In this document: in pieces, positions 1 through 7,450 of the stretch
Position numbering within the stretch: position 1 is the stretch's first letter
How the letters are laid out: each line of letters opens with the position of its first letter
Assembly: GCF_017355185.1 (NCBI RefSeq)
Contig: NZ_JADILJ010000017.1
Span: forward strand, 1-64,000
DNA length: 64,000 bases
From: Rathayibacter sp. SD072
GTDB taxonomy: Bacteria; Actinomycetota; Actinomycetes; Actinomycetales; Microbacteriaceae
Direction: 5' to 3'
The notes under the pieces: model-generated
The model's input: only the letters and a program-made list of their open reading frames with translations
Databases searched by the model: none
Told to the model about the DNA's origin: nothing
Made by a program: the position numbers and the translations under genes

Positions 1-12
1 CGCCCGTCCCCC

Positions 13-966
13 TCAGAACCGTCTCGGGGCGGTGATGTGCTCGCCCCGCTCGTAGACCTCGCCCGCCGGGCCCACGATCAGCGGGTCCGGACCGTGAGCG
101 CCGACGACCTCGTCGTCGCGGCCGTCGTACTCGTACAGGCTCAGCACGTGGCGCATCGCCTCGAGACGGGCGCGCTTCTTGTCGTTGCTCTTCACGACCG
201 TCCAGGGAGCGTCGTCGGTGTCGGTCGCGGCGAGCATCGCCTCCTTCGCCGCGGTGTAGTCGTCCCACTTGTCGAGCGAGGCGAGGTCCATCGGCGAGAG
301 CTTCCACTGGCGCACCGGATCGATCATGCGGATCGTGAAGCGCGTGCGCTGCTCCTCCGCCGACACCGAGAACCAGAGCTTGACCAGGTCGATGCCGTCG
401 CCGGTGAGCATGCTCTCGAAGAGCGGCGTCTGGCGGATGAACTCGTCGTACTGGCCCGGGGTGCAGAACCCCATCACGCGCTCGACTCCCGCGCGGTTGT
501 ACCAGGACCGGTCGAACAGCACGATCTCGCCCGCGGCCGGCAGGTGCGAGACGTAGCGCTGGAAGTACCACTGCGACGCCTCGCGCTCGGTGGGCTTCTC
601 CAGCGCGACCACGCGCGCGCCCCGGGGGTTCAGGTGCTCCGTGAAGCGCTTGATCGTGCCGCCCTTGCCTGCGGCGTCGCGTCCCTCGAAGACGACGACC
701 AGGCGGCGCCCGTGCTTCTTGATCCAGTTCTGCAGCTTCAGCAGCTCGATCTGCAGGAGGCGCTTGCCCGCCTCGTACTCCTCGCGCGACATCCGCTCGT
801 CGTAGGGGTAGCCCTCGCGCCAGGTGTCGATGCGCGTGCCGTCGCGGTGCAGGAGCACCGGGTCGTCGTCGTCCTCGTCGAGCACCACGAGATCGCGGGC
901 GTCGTCGGGGGTCAGGGTGCGGAGGAGCTCGGGGTCGACGCGAGCGGTCTCGGAGGCGGCGGTCAC
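13..966 (-). CDS. ppk2: Polyphosphate kinase 2 family protein
   Basis: PPK2-type kinase that transfers phosphate between polyphosphate and nucleotides in the cytosol. The 317-residue product has a Walker A loop around residues 95-104 (GRDAAGKGGT) and the lid/Walker B segment FDRSWYNR at 151-158, both hallmarks of the family, and an acidic N-terminal stretch (EDDDD near 31-35). The GTG at 966 was chosen because upstream in-frame codons overlap the divergent DUF2277 gene and carry no family sequence. Whether it favours NDP or NMP substrates cannot be read from the motifs alone. Confidence 0.93.
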   Translation of the reverse strand: MTAASETARVDPELLRTLTPDDARDLVVLDEDDDDPVLLHRDGTRIDTWREGYPYDERMSREEYEAGKRLLQIELLKLQNWIKKHGRRLVVVFEGRDAAGKGGTIKRFTEHLNPRGARVVALEKPTEREASQWYFQRYVSHLPAAGEIVLFDRSWYNRAGVERVMGFCTPGQYDEFIRQTPLFESMLTGDGIDLVKLWFSVSAEEQRTRFTIRMIDPVRQWKLSPMDLASLDKWDDYTAAKEAMLAATDTDDAPWTVVKSNDKKRARLEAMRHVLSLYEYDGRDDEVVGAHGPDPLIVGPAGEVYERGEHITAPRRF

Positions 967-1051
967 GCGCCGACGGTAGACGGCTCGGGCGACGCGGGAG
1001 TGAACAGCCGGTGTCCTGGCGCGGGGCCCGTGCCGGACGTACCCTCGTCGC

Positions 1052-1324
1052 ATGTGCCGGAACATCCACACGCTCCACAACTTCGAGCCCGCCGCCACCG
1101 ACGACGAGGTCCAGGCCGCCGCGCTCCAGTACGTCCGCAAGATCAGCGGGACCACGAAGCCCTCGAAGGCCAATCAGGAGGCGTTCGACCACGCCGTCGC
1201 CGAGATCGCCCACATCACGGGGCACCTCCTCGAGGACCTCGTGTCGACCGCTCCGCCGAAGGACCGCGAGGTCGAGGCGGCGAAGGCGCGCGAGCGCTCG
1301 GCGAAGCGGTTCGCGACGGCCTGA
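1052..1324 (+). CDS. DUF2277 family protein
   Basis: Small 90-residue protein beginning MCRNI, followed by NFEP and a conserved QYVRKISG segment; this matches the DUF2277 family, whose function is unknown. The Cys-2 and basic/aromatic N-terminus are typical of the family. A TACCCT hexamer at 1,040-1,045 lies 6 nt before the ATG and no Shine-Dalgarno is present, so the mRNA is probably leaderless. It is divergent from the polyphosphate kinase gene and nearly abuts the convergent SDR gene. Confidence 0.9.
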   Translation: MCRNIHTLHNFEPAATDDEVQAAALQYVRKISGTTKPSKANQEAFDHAVAEIAHITGHLLEDLVSTAPPKDREVEAAKARERSAKRFATA

Positions 1325-1327
1325 GCG

Positions 1328-2011
1328 TCAGGCGCCGAACGCGGCGGGCGGCAGGTCCGTCTCTCCGGCGTCGAGCGCGTCCACGATCCGCTCCGCGACG
1401 GCGTGCGGAGCGAGTCCCGCGCCGAAGCGGGGCGCCTCGCCCGCCAGCGGATGCTGCGACAGCTCCGTCTCGGTGTGGCCGGGACGCGCATCGAGCAGCA
1501 GGACTCCCGCCTTCTTGTACTCGCGCGCGGAGGCCTTCACGAAGGAGTGCAGGGCGGCCTTGGAGGCCGAGTACGCGGCGAGACCGGCCGTCGGCGCCTC
1601 TGCGACGACTCCGCTGATCGTGACGGCGAACGGCTCGCGCCCCTCGGAGGCGGAGGCCGCCAGAGGGCCGAAGGCGGCGGTCAGCACGCGGATCGGCGCC
1701 AGTGCGTTCACCTCGACGAGCTCCTCCAGCACGGTCTCGTCCAGCTCGGCCGACGGCCCGAAGGCGACGACGCCCGCCGCGATCACGACGCCGTCGAGTC
1801 GCCCGTGGCGCTCGATCGCCTCGGCGATCAGCCGAGCGGGCGCGTCCTCCCCGCGGAGGTCGGCGACCAGCGGTCGCCCGCCCAGTGCGGCGGCGTCACG
1901 GCCGGACCGGACGGTGCGGGCTCCCCGGCTCTCGAGCTCGTCGGCGATCAGCCGGCCGAGCCCTCCGGAGGCGCCGAGGACGAGGACGACAGCGTCGTCG
2001 AATCTGCTCAT
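1328..2011 (-). CDS. Short-chain dehydrogenase/reductase
   Basis: A 227-residue Rossmann-fold oxidoreductase. The N-terminal GASGGLGR nucleotide-binding loop and the YSASKAA catalytic Tyr-x3-Lys motif define the classical SDR family; the substrate is unknown. At 227 residues it is slightly short for the family, with an abbreviated C-terminal substrate loop. A TAGGCT box (minus strand, 2,018-2,023) six nt before the ATG suggests leaderless transcription. It converges on the DUF2277 gene with a 3-nt gap. Confidence 0.88.
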   Translation of the reverse strand: MSRFDDAVVLVLGASGGLGRLIADELESRGARTVRSGRDAAALGGRPLVADLRGEDAPARLIAEAIERHGRLDGVVIAAGVVAFGPSAELDETVLEELVEVNALAPIRVLTAAFGPLAASASEGREPFAVTISGVVAEAPTAGLAAYSASKAALHSFVKASAREYKKAGVLLLDARPGHTETELSQHPLAGEAPRFGAGLAPHAVAERIVDALDAGETDLPPAAFGA

Positions 2012-2086
2012 GGCCGGAGCCTATCCGGGCACTCTGGCGCGGATCGCTACTTCCGCGTCGGCTCCCCCGCCCCTACCCTGGGCGCC

Positions 2087-2290
2087 ATGCCGCGACCTGA
2101 GACACGTACCGTGCTGCGGAGCCTCGTCGACGTCCTCGAGGATCCCGCCCCGATCAACGCCGGCCACGCCCGTCACGTCGCGGAGCTGATCGAGGACGTC
2201 CTCGAGGAGTCCGTGCACACCGGCAGCACCCCCGTGGCTCTCGCCGCGATCGTCCTCGAGGACGAGTCCGCGGAGGACCCGGCGCTCTGA
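2087..2290 (+). CDS. Small hypothetical protein (67 aa)
   Basis: Unrecognised acidic 67-residue protein (many Glu/Asp, two HisAla segments; probably helical). Support for a gene is a TACCCT -10-like box at 2,074-2,079 seven nt before the ATG, strong third-position GC, and its place between the divergent SDR start and the next gene. No membrane segment, cysteine or known motif is visible. Confidence 0.6.
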   Translation: MPRPETRTVLRSLVDVLEDPAPINAGHARHVAELIEDVLEESVHTGSTPVALAAIVLEDESAEDPAL

Positions 2291-2474
2291 GCGCGGCGGT
2301 GCACCTGCACAGCTGAGGCTGCGAGCCGCGACCCACGGGCGAACTCCGCATTCTTGCCGCTGAGCCTTACTTCCCCGGGCCTCGCTCCACAGACCCGTGC
2401 CGGCGGGCCTCTCCATGCCCGGGCCCTCCTCACCCCGCCGGTAGACTCGTCGGGCTGAGACGAGGGGGGCTCCG

Positions 2475-3545
2475 GTGCAGCAGGACTCGACGGCTGCGGC
2501 CGGCTGGTATCCCGACGGTGTCGGCGCGGTGCGCTGGTGGGACGGCGAGCGCTGGACCGGGGACCGGAAGTCGGCGAGCGACCGCTCCCCCGCCCGGAGC
2601 GTCGACGGAGTGGCGCCCCACTACCGGCTCCCGAACGCCGACGGCACTCCCACTGTCGACGTCGTCGGCGAGTCGGACCGCCTGGAGGAGATCGCCGCGG
2701 TGCTCGGACGCGCCCTGAAGAAGGACGAGCGGCACGAGCAGCGGATCGACGTGCAGCTGGTGCCGGAGCCGGACCGCCCCGGAGACCCCACCGCCGTCTC
2801 CGTCCGCGCGCAGGGCCGTGTGATCGGCTACCTCCCCGACTCCGCGGCGTACCAGCCCGCTCTGGCCCGGATCACGGCGAGCGGCGTCGTGCCGACGACC
2901 GGCGCGCACCTCCGCGCGACGCGGACGACTCGCGGACTGCGCGCCTCCGTCCGCCTCACGCTGGTCGATCCGGAGCTGCTGACCCCCGTCAACGCCCTGC
3001 CGACCGGCCCGTACTCGCTCATCCCCTGGGGCCGCGGCCTGCAGGTGCTCCGCGAGGACGAGCACTTCGCCCGGCTCGTCGACGTCCTGCCCGGCGGTGG
3101 CCGCGGTCTCGTCGTCGTGACGCTGCATCCTCTCGACGACCGCATCGAGCTACGGCTCGACGGAGCCCGCGTCGGCGAGCTCTCCCCCGCCGTCTCGCAG
3201 CACTTCGCACCGACCGTGCGGCACCTGACGAGTCTGGGCCTGACCACGGCCGCGTACGCCGCGCTGCGCAGCTCCCCGCTGCAGGCAGAGCTGACCCTCC
3301 AGGCGGCTCGGGCCTCCGAGCTGCCGGAGCGCTGGGTCGACGGGCCTCCCGTGACCCTTCCACCGCTGCTGCCGCGCACCTCCGCCTACGACCTGCCCGC
3401 CGCGTACGTGAAGCCGCTGCGCCCGACCGCGCTGACCTCGGAGGAGGCCGCACGCGGGACCCGGAGGCTGGTCGCGTGGATCGTCGTCGGCACCTCGCTG
3501 CTGGTGGGCTTCTCGAGCTGGATCCTCGGCGATGTCCTGAACTGA
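2475..3545 (+). CDS. DUF2510 / HIRAN-like domain membrane protein
   Basis: A 356-residue protein of unknown role. Residues about 11-28 (WYPDGVGAVRWWDGERWT) form a DUF2510 motif, a short Trp-rich module common at actinobacterial membrane-protein N-termini. Residues about 57-130 (VDVVGESD, then DPTAVSVRAQGRVIGYLP) resemble a HIRAN-like module, known from DNA-processing enzymes and phage-associated proteins. A single hydrophobic helix near residues 330-352 ends the protein, so it is probably tail-anchored. GTG start; a TAGACT hexamer lies at 2,442-2,447. The domain assignment is by pattern recognition. Confidence 0.75.
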   Translation: MQQDSTAAAGWYPDGVGAVRWWDGERWTGDRKSASDRSPARSVDGVAPHYRLPNADGTPTVDVVGESDRLEEIAAVLGRALKKDERHEQRIDVQLVPEPDRPGDPTAVSVRAQGRVIGYLPDSAAYQPALARITASGVVPTTGAHLRATRTTRGLRASVRLTLVDPELLTPVNALPTGPYSLIPWGRGLQVLREDEHFARLVDVLPGGGRGLVVVTLHPLDDRIELRLDGARVGELSPAVSQHFAPTVRHLTSLGLTTAAYAALRSSPLQAELTLQAARASELPERWVDGPPVTLPPLLPRTSAYDLPAAYVKPLRPTALTSEEAARGTRRLVAWIVVGTSLLVGFSSWILGDVLN

Positions 3546-3742
3546 GGCGATCTTCGGCCGCGCTCATCGACCCAGCAGGAAGCCGCTCCCCCGCCGTCAT
3601 GTGGATGACCGGTAGGCCTCGCGGTTGTGGAGGGAGGACTGAGGTCGATGCGCTGCCGAGTCGAGCAGCCCGAGGTCCCGCACGAGTGAAACACCCAGGT
3701 CTTCCCGCGTCACCGCCGGGCCTTCGAGCCCGAGGCAGCGCG

Positions 3743-3946
3743 CTACTGCGCGAGCCGGTCGAGGAGCGCCGAATACTGCTTTCGCCCACGGGCTGATAGC
3801 TCGGCGATCTCCGTGCGCTGCACCAGCCGGTCGGCCGCTCCGACGCTCACCCGCACTGCCGCCTCCTGCTCGCCGATCCCTTGCGAATCGGCGAAGGCTG
3901 CACGAGCGCGCTCCTGCTCGTCAGTGAGACGGCGTCTCGTCATCAT
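3743..3946 (-). CDS. Small hypothetical protein (67 aa)
   Basis: Possible 67-residue basic/helical protein starting MMTRRRLTDEQ. No family is recognised. It lies between the DUF2510 gene and the left attachment site, so it belongs to the host side. The start is uncertain (two adjacent ATGs; no strong ribosome site), and the frame could extend upstream to 4,096 only by crossing sequence that looks non-coding. Treat as tentative. Confidence 0.4.
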   Translation of the reverse strand: MMTRRRLTDEQERARAAFADSQGIGEQEAAVRVSVGAADRLVQRTEIAELSARGRKQYSALLDRLAQ

Positions 3947-4123
3947 GTCCCGATGATGCCGAAGTGAGGGAGCACCGGCAGTATCCGGGCGCGAACAGTC
4001 GTCGCCCTGCGCCGCCGCTCCCGCTCGAGTCCGACGGTTCACCTCGAACCGTATGAGCCGACCTCGGCTCGTGAAAAAGGTCAGGCTCACCGGCATCCGG
4101 GGATCCTGCGAGCCGAAGTCGTT

Positions 4124-4147
4124 CTACACGTTGAAGCGGAACTCCAC
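4124..4147 (-). pseudogene. ychF: Stranded 3' end of ychF
   Basis: Read on the minus strand this 24-nt stretch encodes V-E-F-R-F-N-V-stop, the typical YchF C-terminus. It is the original end of the ychF gene, separated from its body at 20,443-21,507 by prophage insertion. It has no start and is not expressed as a protein; it documents the pre-integration sequence. Confidence 0.9.
4133..4147. other. attL core
   Basis: The 15-bp sequence GAAGCGGAACTCCAC is repeated exactly at 20,443-20,457. It lies 30 nt upstream of the serine integrase start, the usual position for an attachment site. Sequence to the left is host (ychF ending); sequence to the right is phage. A serine integrase needs only a 2-bp crossover inside this shared core. 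Confidence 0.88.
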
Positions 4148-4171
4148 AATGCTGCAGTGCCATGCAATGCT

Positions 4172-4183
4172 TGACGCATGTCA
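4172..4183. promoter_or_regulatory. Palindrome TGAC-GCAT-GTCA over the integrase start
   Basis: TGAC-N4-GTCA with the integrase ATG (4,178-4,180) at its centre. The same half-sites and spacing recur at 5,911-5,922. A protein bound here would block integrase translation initiation or local transcription. The regulator is unknown and operator function is inferred. Confidence 0.4.
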
Positions 4184-5620
4184 GTGCGCGCCGCCATCTA
4201 CCTCCGCATCTCCCTCGACGCTACGGGGGAAGGACTCGGGATCGAGCGCCACCGGGAGGACTGCCTAGCCATCGCCGCACAGCGCGGGTGGCAGGTCTCA
4301 GAGGTCTACATCGACAACTCGAAGTCAGCGTTCAAGCGCAACGTCAAGCGACCGGCGTACGACCGGATGACGGAGGACTTCGCCGCGGCTCGGTTCGACG
4401 CCATCGTTTGCTGGGACCTCGACAGGCTCACCCGCCAGCCGCGCCAGCTCGAAGACTGGATCGAGGCCGCAGAGGATCGGGGACTCCTCATCGTGACCGC
4501 CAACGGCGAGGCCGACCTCAGCACCGACAGCGGCCGGATGTTCGCTCGGATGAAGGCGGCAGTGGCTCGCCAGGAGATTGAGCGCACCAGCGCCCGCCAG
4601 ACCCGCGCATCCCGCCAGCGCTCCGAGATGGGCAAGCTCCCCCGAGGCGTCCGGCTGACCGGCTACACCACGAAGGGTGAGGTGGTCGAGGATGAGGCCG
4701 CCGTCGTCCGCTCGATCTTCGAGAGCTTCGGAGCCGGGGACAGCCTGACCGGGATCCGGGACCGCCTCCAGGCCGAGGGCATCGCCCCGCGCCGCGGCTC
4801 CGCCTGGCACTCCTCCTCAGTCCGGACGATCTTGACCAACCCGGCGTACGCCGGACTCGTGGTCTACCGAGGAGAGCGCACCGGCCAGCGCGGGGCATGG
4901 ACTCCACTGGTCACCGAGAGCGCATGGGAGGCCGTACAGCGCCGCCTGGAGGACCCTCGTCGGAAGTTGAATCGAGAGGGCACCGCGCGCAAGCATCTCG
5001 GCTCAGGCCTCTTCGAGTGCGGGGAGTGCGGCCGTCCCCTCCAGACCAACGGGCCCCGCTACTGGTGCAGGCTCGGAGGCCACCTCACGCGCTCCATGGT
5101 CCCCATCGATGCCCTCGTGCTCGACACCATCGCCGCCCGCCTCCGGGAGCCGGACGCTCGCGCCCTCTTCGCCTCGACGGACGACGACGCGGCGCGAGCC
5201 GCCGATGTCGAGGTGACCGCCCTCCGCGCCCGGCTGGCCTCCATCGAGGACGACTACGACTCCGGGGTCATCGACGGCCGACGCTTCGCCACCGCCACCG
5301 CGAAGGTGAGTGCACAGCTCCAGGACGCCGAGCGCCGACGCTCCTCCCTCATGGCGGACGCATCCCTCGTCGGCGTCATGGGATCCGCCGATCCGGCCGC
5401 GGCCTTCCTCTCGGCTCCCCTCGCGATCCAGCGGGCCGTGGTCGCCGCTCTCGTCATGGTTCGACTGCTCCCGGTCCCTCAGGGTCGGAGAGGCTTCGAT
5501 CCCGCCTCCGTGCTGGTCCTGTGGCGTCACACCCTCTTCACCGACACCGAGGCCGGGACCCCCGTCGTGACCGTCGAGGCACAGGCCGCGCTCCGCGGGC
5601 GTATCGCTCAGCATGATTAG
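4178..5620 (+). CDS. int: Large serine recombinase (phage integrase)
   Basis: A 480-residue serine integrase that recombines attP with attB. The resolvase-type catalytic domain carries the nucleophile Ser12 in YLRIS with Arg10, and CWDLDRLTR near residue 70. It is followed by a recombinase domain (about 155-270) and a zinc ribbon with CGECGRP and a later Cys/His pair (about 287-310), then a coiled-coil-like region. It sits directly beside attL. No Shine-Dalgarno precedes the ATG. In the circular phage a small ORF crossing attP ends 3 nt upstream, suggesting translational coupling. No recombination directionality factor is recognised nearby, though such factors are small and diverse. Confidence 0.95.
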   Translation: MSVRAAIYLRISLDATGEGLGIERHREDCLAIAAQRGWQVSEVYIDNSKSAFKRNVKRPAYDRMTEDFAAARFDAIVCWDLDRLTRQPRQLEDWIEAAEDRGLLIVTANGEADLSTDSGRMFARMKAAVARQEIERTSARQTRASRQRSEMGKLPRGVRLTGYTTKGEVVEDEAAVVRSIFESFGAGDSLTGIRDRLQAEGIAPRRGSAWHSSSVRTILTNPAYAGLVVYRGERTGQRGAWTPLVTESAWEAVQRRLEDPRRKLNREGTARKHLGSGLFECGECGRPLQTNGPRYWCRLGGHLTRSMVPIDALVLDTIAARLREPDARALFASTDDDAARAADVEVTALRARLASIEDDYDSGVIDGRRFATATAKVSAQLQDAERRRSSLMADASLVGVMGSADPAAAFLSAPLAIQRAVVAALVMVRLLPVPQGRRGFDPASVLVLWRHTLFTDTEAGTPVVTVEAQAALRGRIAQHD

Positions 5621-5774
5621 GAACGCACAGATCACCCCAGCCCACCGAGCCATCGCCGCCGCCTTCCGAGCCGCGTGCGAGGAGGACTTCGACTTCTGCC
5701 TCGACATCCTCGCTCCGCCCAAGCGGATCATGCCGAAGACGCGGTTGGTAGCGCCGCTACCTGCTGCACGTTAG
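5613..5774 (+). CDS. Small ORF overlapping the integrase end (53 aa)
   Basis: A 53-codon frame beginning ATG ATT AGG inside the last codons of the integrase gene (8-nt overlap) and ending before the terminator hairpin at 5,836. The product is basic/hydrophobic, with two cysteines and an Ala-rich helix; no family is recognised. Tight overlap with the integrase makes translational coupling plausible. By position it is the best candidate for a small integrase partner such as a directionality factor, but that is only inference. Confidence 0.45.
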   Translation: MIRNAQITPAHRAIAAAFRAACEEDFDFCLDILAPPKRIMPKTRLVAPLPAAR

Positions 5775-5835
5775 CGGTGCTACACTAGACACGCTTCCCA
5801 GCACTGCACTCCCGGCTCGCACCGGTAGAGGGCAC

Positions 5836-5880
5836 GGCCCCGGATCAGGAATTCAGGCACCTGATCGGGGGCCTTCTCTA
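5836..5880 (+). terminator. Rho-independent-like terminator after the integrase operon
   Basis: GGCCCCGGATCAGG at 5,836-5,849 pairs with CCTGATCGGGGGCC at 5,860-5,873 (14 bp, one mismatch, 10-nt loop) and is followed by TTCTCTATT. The pyrimidine tail lies on the plus strand, so it would end integrase transcription. Confidence 0.7.
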
Positions 5881-5910
5881 TTGTGAGCATTGCGATACTC
5901 ACTAATGCCA

Positions 5911-5922
5911 TGACAAGCGTCA
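5911..5922. promoter_or_regulatory. Palindrome TGAC-AAGC-GTCA
   Basis: Second copy of TGAC-N4-GTCA, 40 nt upstream of the putative -35 box at 5,963. It extends to TGACAAGCGTCAAG (5,911-5,924), and related GACAAG/CTTGAC half-sites recur at 5,962-5,980, 7,741-7,756 and 7,780-7,797. Operator role is inferred. Confidence 0.4.
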
Positions 5923-5962
5923 AGCCATTCTGATTGAAAGCCTAGAGAATCGGGCCAATCTC

Positions 5963-5990
5963 TTGACTTCCCTCTTGACGCCGCTATGGT
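5963..5990 (+). promoter_or_regulatory. Candidate sigma-70-type promoter
   Basis: TTGACT at 5,963-5,968 and TATGGT at 5,985-5,990 are separated by 16 bp. A second CTTGACG at 5,974-5,980 repeats the -35-like half-site. Transcription would start near 5,997 and produce a leader of about 258 nt before the gene at 6,255. It is the best consensus-like promoter in the prophage. Confidence 0.5.
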
Positions 5991-6021
5991 GGTACCAGTC
6001 CCGTGAAGATTCCTGAATCTG

Positions 6022-6108
6022 AGTGGGTAGTCGGTCCACAAGGATTCCGCACGGCGGGATCATTGTTAGCACCAGCGCTTCGCGCCGGGCTGGGACCGAC
6101 TACCCACT
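6022..6108 (+). repeat. 16-bp perfect inverted repeat in a phage leader
   Basis: AGTGGGTAGTCGGTCC at 6,022-6,037 is exactly complementary to GGACCGACTACCCACT at 6,093-6,108. The 55-nt interior contains GC-rich segments (AGCGCTTCGCGCCGG) able to fold. The arms lie just downstream of the promoter-like pair, so the transcript would form a long stem. It could be a leader RNA, a small phage RNA, or a DNA site for a dimeric protein. Confidence 0.6.
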
Positions 6109-6254
6109 ACAGTCTTCGACTTTCGTCCGGGACTACACCGCACTTCGTGCGGATGCCTGATCAAGACCTGCCTGGGTCGTCTGCTGGGGAGCAGAGGGAC
6201 GCCCGCTCACCTGAATGAGCGCGTGGGATCGGTGCCCTATCTAGGAGCATCATC

Positions 6255-6755
6255 ATGCTGAAGAACTCAAATCTCGATCTGAATCGTCCGTCCTCTCAGG
6301 GCCAGTGGAATCTGATCGAGAAGCTGGCAGTGGAGTCGGGTCATCTCACTCCTCAGGAGGCCGCACAGAACCGCTCAGAGCTGGCAGGGCTGACCTTCGG
6401 GAAGGCCAATGAGCTGATCGGGAAGCTCAAAGCGATGAAGGCGGGACGAGGGAATCAGACCCCCGCATCGGAAGACCAGCTCGCCTATCTCAACCGACTG
6501 ATCCTGATCACCAAGACGGAGGTCGGGACCGAGGGGCTCACGCATGCTGAGGCTGATCAGAAGATCAAGCGCCTCGCGACCATCCGAAAGAACCTCGATG
6601 CCGAGGTCCGAGCCAAGACCGACGCACACCTCGCACGAGTGGAGAAGCGGGAGGAGGAGCTGGCTCAGTACCCCGAGGCTCCCACTCCTGCCATCGTGAT
6701 GGGAGCAATGGATCTGATCGAGGCAGATGAGGAGCTGGCTCGACTGCTCGCCTAA
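6255..6755 (+). CDS. Phage protein with two Q-x-x-L/LT-x-x-A repeats, function unknown
   Basis: A 166-residue soluble, charged, probably all-helical protein. Two similar segments, about 12-62 and 69-118, each run Gln...Ile/Leu...(Gly)-Leu-Thr...Ala...Ile...Leu. This pattern resembles short helical modules often appended to phage recombination and DNA-modifying proteins, but nothing here identifies an activity. AGGAG at 6,242-6,246 is a good ribosome site. It is the first gene after the structured leader and is followed by a terminator-like hairpin, so it appears monocistronic and separately controlled. Confidence 0.75.
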   Translation: MLKNSNLDLNRPSSQGQWNLIEKLAVESGHLTPQEAAQNRSELAGLTFGKANELIGKLKAMKAGRGNQTPASEDQLAYLNRLILITKTEVGTEGLTHAEADQKIKRLATIRKNLDAEVRAKTDAHLARVEKREEELAQYPEAPTPAIVMGAMDLIEADEELARLLA

Positions 6756-6772
6756 TCTCCATTCTCGAATTG

Positions 6773-6809
6773 ATAGGGCCTCGATTGCCGTTAGGCGTCG
6801 GGGCCCTAT
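6773..6809 (+). terminator. Candidate terminator hairpin
   Basis: ATAGGGCC (6,773-6,780) pairs with GGCCCTAT (6,802-6,809) across a 21-nt loop, followed by TCGTAT. It lies 18 nt after the stop of the 166-residue gene. The T-tract is weak. Confidence 0.45.
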
Positions 6810-6908
6810 TCGTATACCATGGAGAGCGTACGGACAAAGACCATCAGGTCTGCTGGCACTCAGCCAGGGGCACTCTGCCAAGAGTGGTTCACAAGCTGGG
6901 GAGTGACC

Positions 6909-7133
6909 ATGCGTAACCCGTTCCGATCCCGTGTGAAGACTCCCGCGGTAGATCCCGACATCATGATCACCGCTGAGCTGATCGCCTACTTCCATGACGA
7001 GATGGAGACCGAGCGGGATGCGGACCGTCATGGGTCCGAGGTCTACCAGGTGGCGCAGTCCTTCCGTGACGATGCCCTCGACTCCCTGAGCCTGCTGGTC
7101 GACCACAAGATCAAGAGCGGGGTCTACGCATGA
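6909..7133 (+). CDS. Small phage protein (74 aa)
   Basis: Unrecognised 74-residue protein starting MRNPFRSR, basic at the N-terminus and acidic/helical after that. The ATG at 6,909 was preferred over an upstream in-frame ATG because GGGGAG sits 5 nt upstream. The stop overlaps the next start (ATGA), so the two are translationally coupled. Confidence 0.65.
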   Translation: MRNPFRSRVKTPAVDPDIMITAELIAYFHDEMETERDADRHGSEVYQVAQSFRDDALDSLSLLVDHKIKSGVYA

Positions 7134-7450
7134 GCGAGCCGACCCTCGTGCACCGACGCCACTACCACCCCCGGGCTGTCGACTACCCGGTGTCCTTCCT
7201 CAACTGGGAGCCAGAGGGAACGCCGTGCTCCACGTGTGAGCCCGGGACGATCCGCCCCTCTGCTCCTACCTGGCACGACACGACTCCGCGGTCCTTCGAC
7301 CTGATCATCGACAGTCGGACCGACCTGATGCCCGAAGACCTGGCGAACCTCTGGCGAGAGGTGGTCCGCCTGCGCAACGACCGAACGCGTGGCTCACTCC
7401 TCACTCCGCCCGGTGTGCGCCTGGGATCGCACGAGCCCACCCGTGAGTAG
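7130..7450 (+). CDS. Small phage protein (106 aa)
   Basis: Unrecognised 106-residue protein. It contains a CSTC pair (about 33-36) and a PEDLANLW helix near residue 68, and ends in a basic tail. No second metal-binding pair is evident, so a zinc finger is not supported. ATGA overlap with the upstream gene and an 8-nt overlap with the HNH gene place it in one coupled unit leading into DNA packaging. Confidence 0.65.
   Translation: MSEPTLVHRRHYHPRAVDYPVSFLNWEPEGTPCSTCEPGTIRPSAPTWHDTTPRSFDLIIDSRTDLMPEDLANLWREVVRLRNDRTRGSLLTPPGVRLGSHEPTRE

Larger units (their letters stand above)
5775..6254 (+). other. 480-nt non-coding regulatory region
   Basis: The only gene-free gap over 300 bases in the window. 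From left to right it holds a terminator hairpin (5,836-5,873), a TGAC-N4-GTCA palindrome (5,911-5,922), a promoter-like pair (5,963-5,990), a 16-bp perfect inverted repeat (6,022-6,108), a small CCGCAC/GTGCGG hairpin (6,138-6,152) and the ribosome site of the next gene (AGGAG at 6,242-6,246). A 71-codon frame from a GTG at 6,003 exists but looks incidental because it runs through the inverted repeat. Confidence 0.6.

Noticed and set aside
5853-6041. 62-codon minus-strand frame over the phage promoter region
   Set aside because: No ribosome site, unlikely composition, and it covers the terminator and promoter-like elements.
6003-6218. 71-codon frame from a GTG in the phage leader
   Set aside because: It runs straight through the 16-bp inverted repeat and has no ribosome site. 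A leaderless product from the 5,985 box cannot be fully excluded, but RNA or DNA structure explains the sequence better.
5963-6254. tRNA or tmRNA gene in the phage leader
   Set aside because: The stem-forming repeat is longer than an acceptor stem, and there is no T-loop (GGTTCRA) or anticodon arm in the right place.
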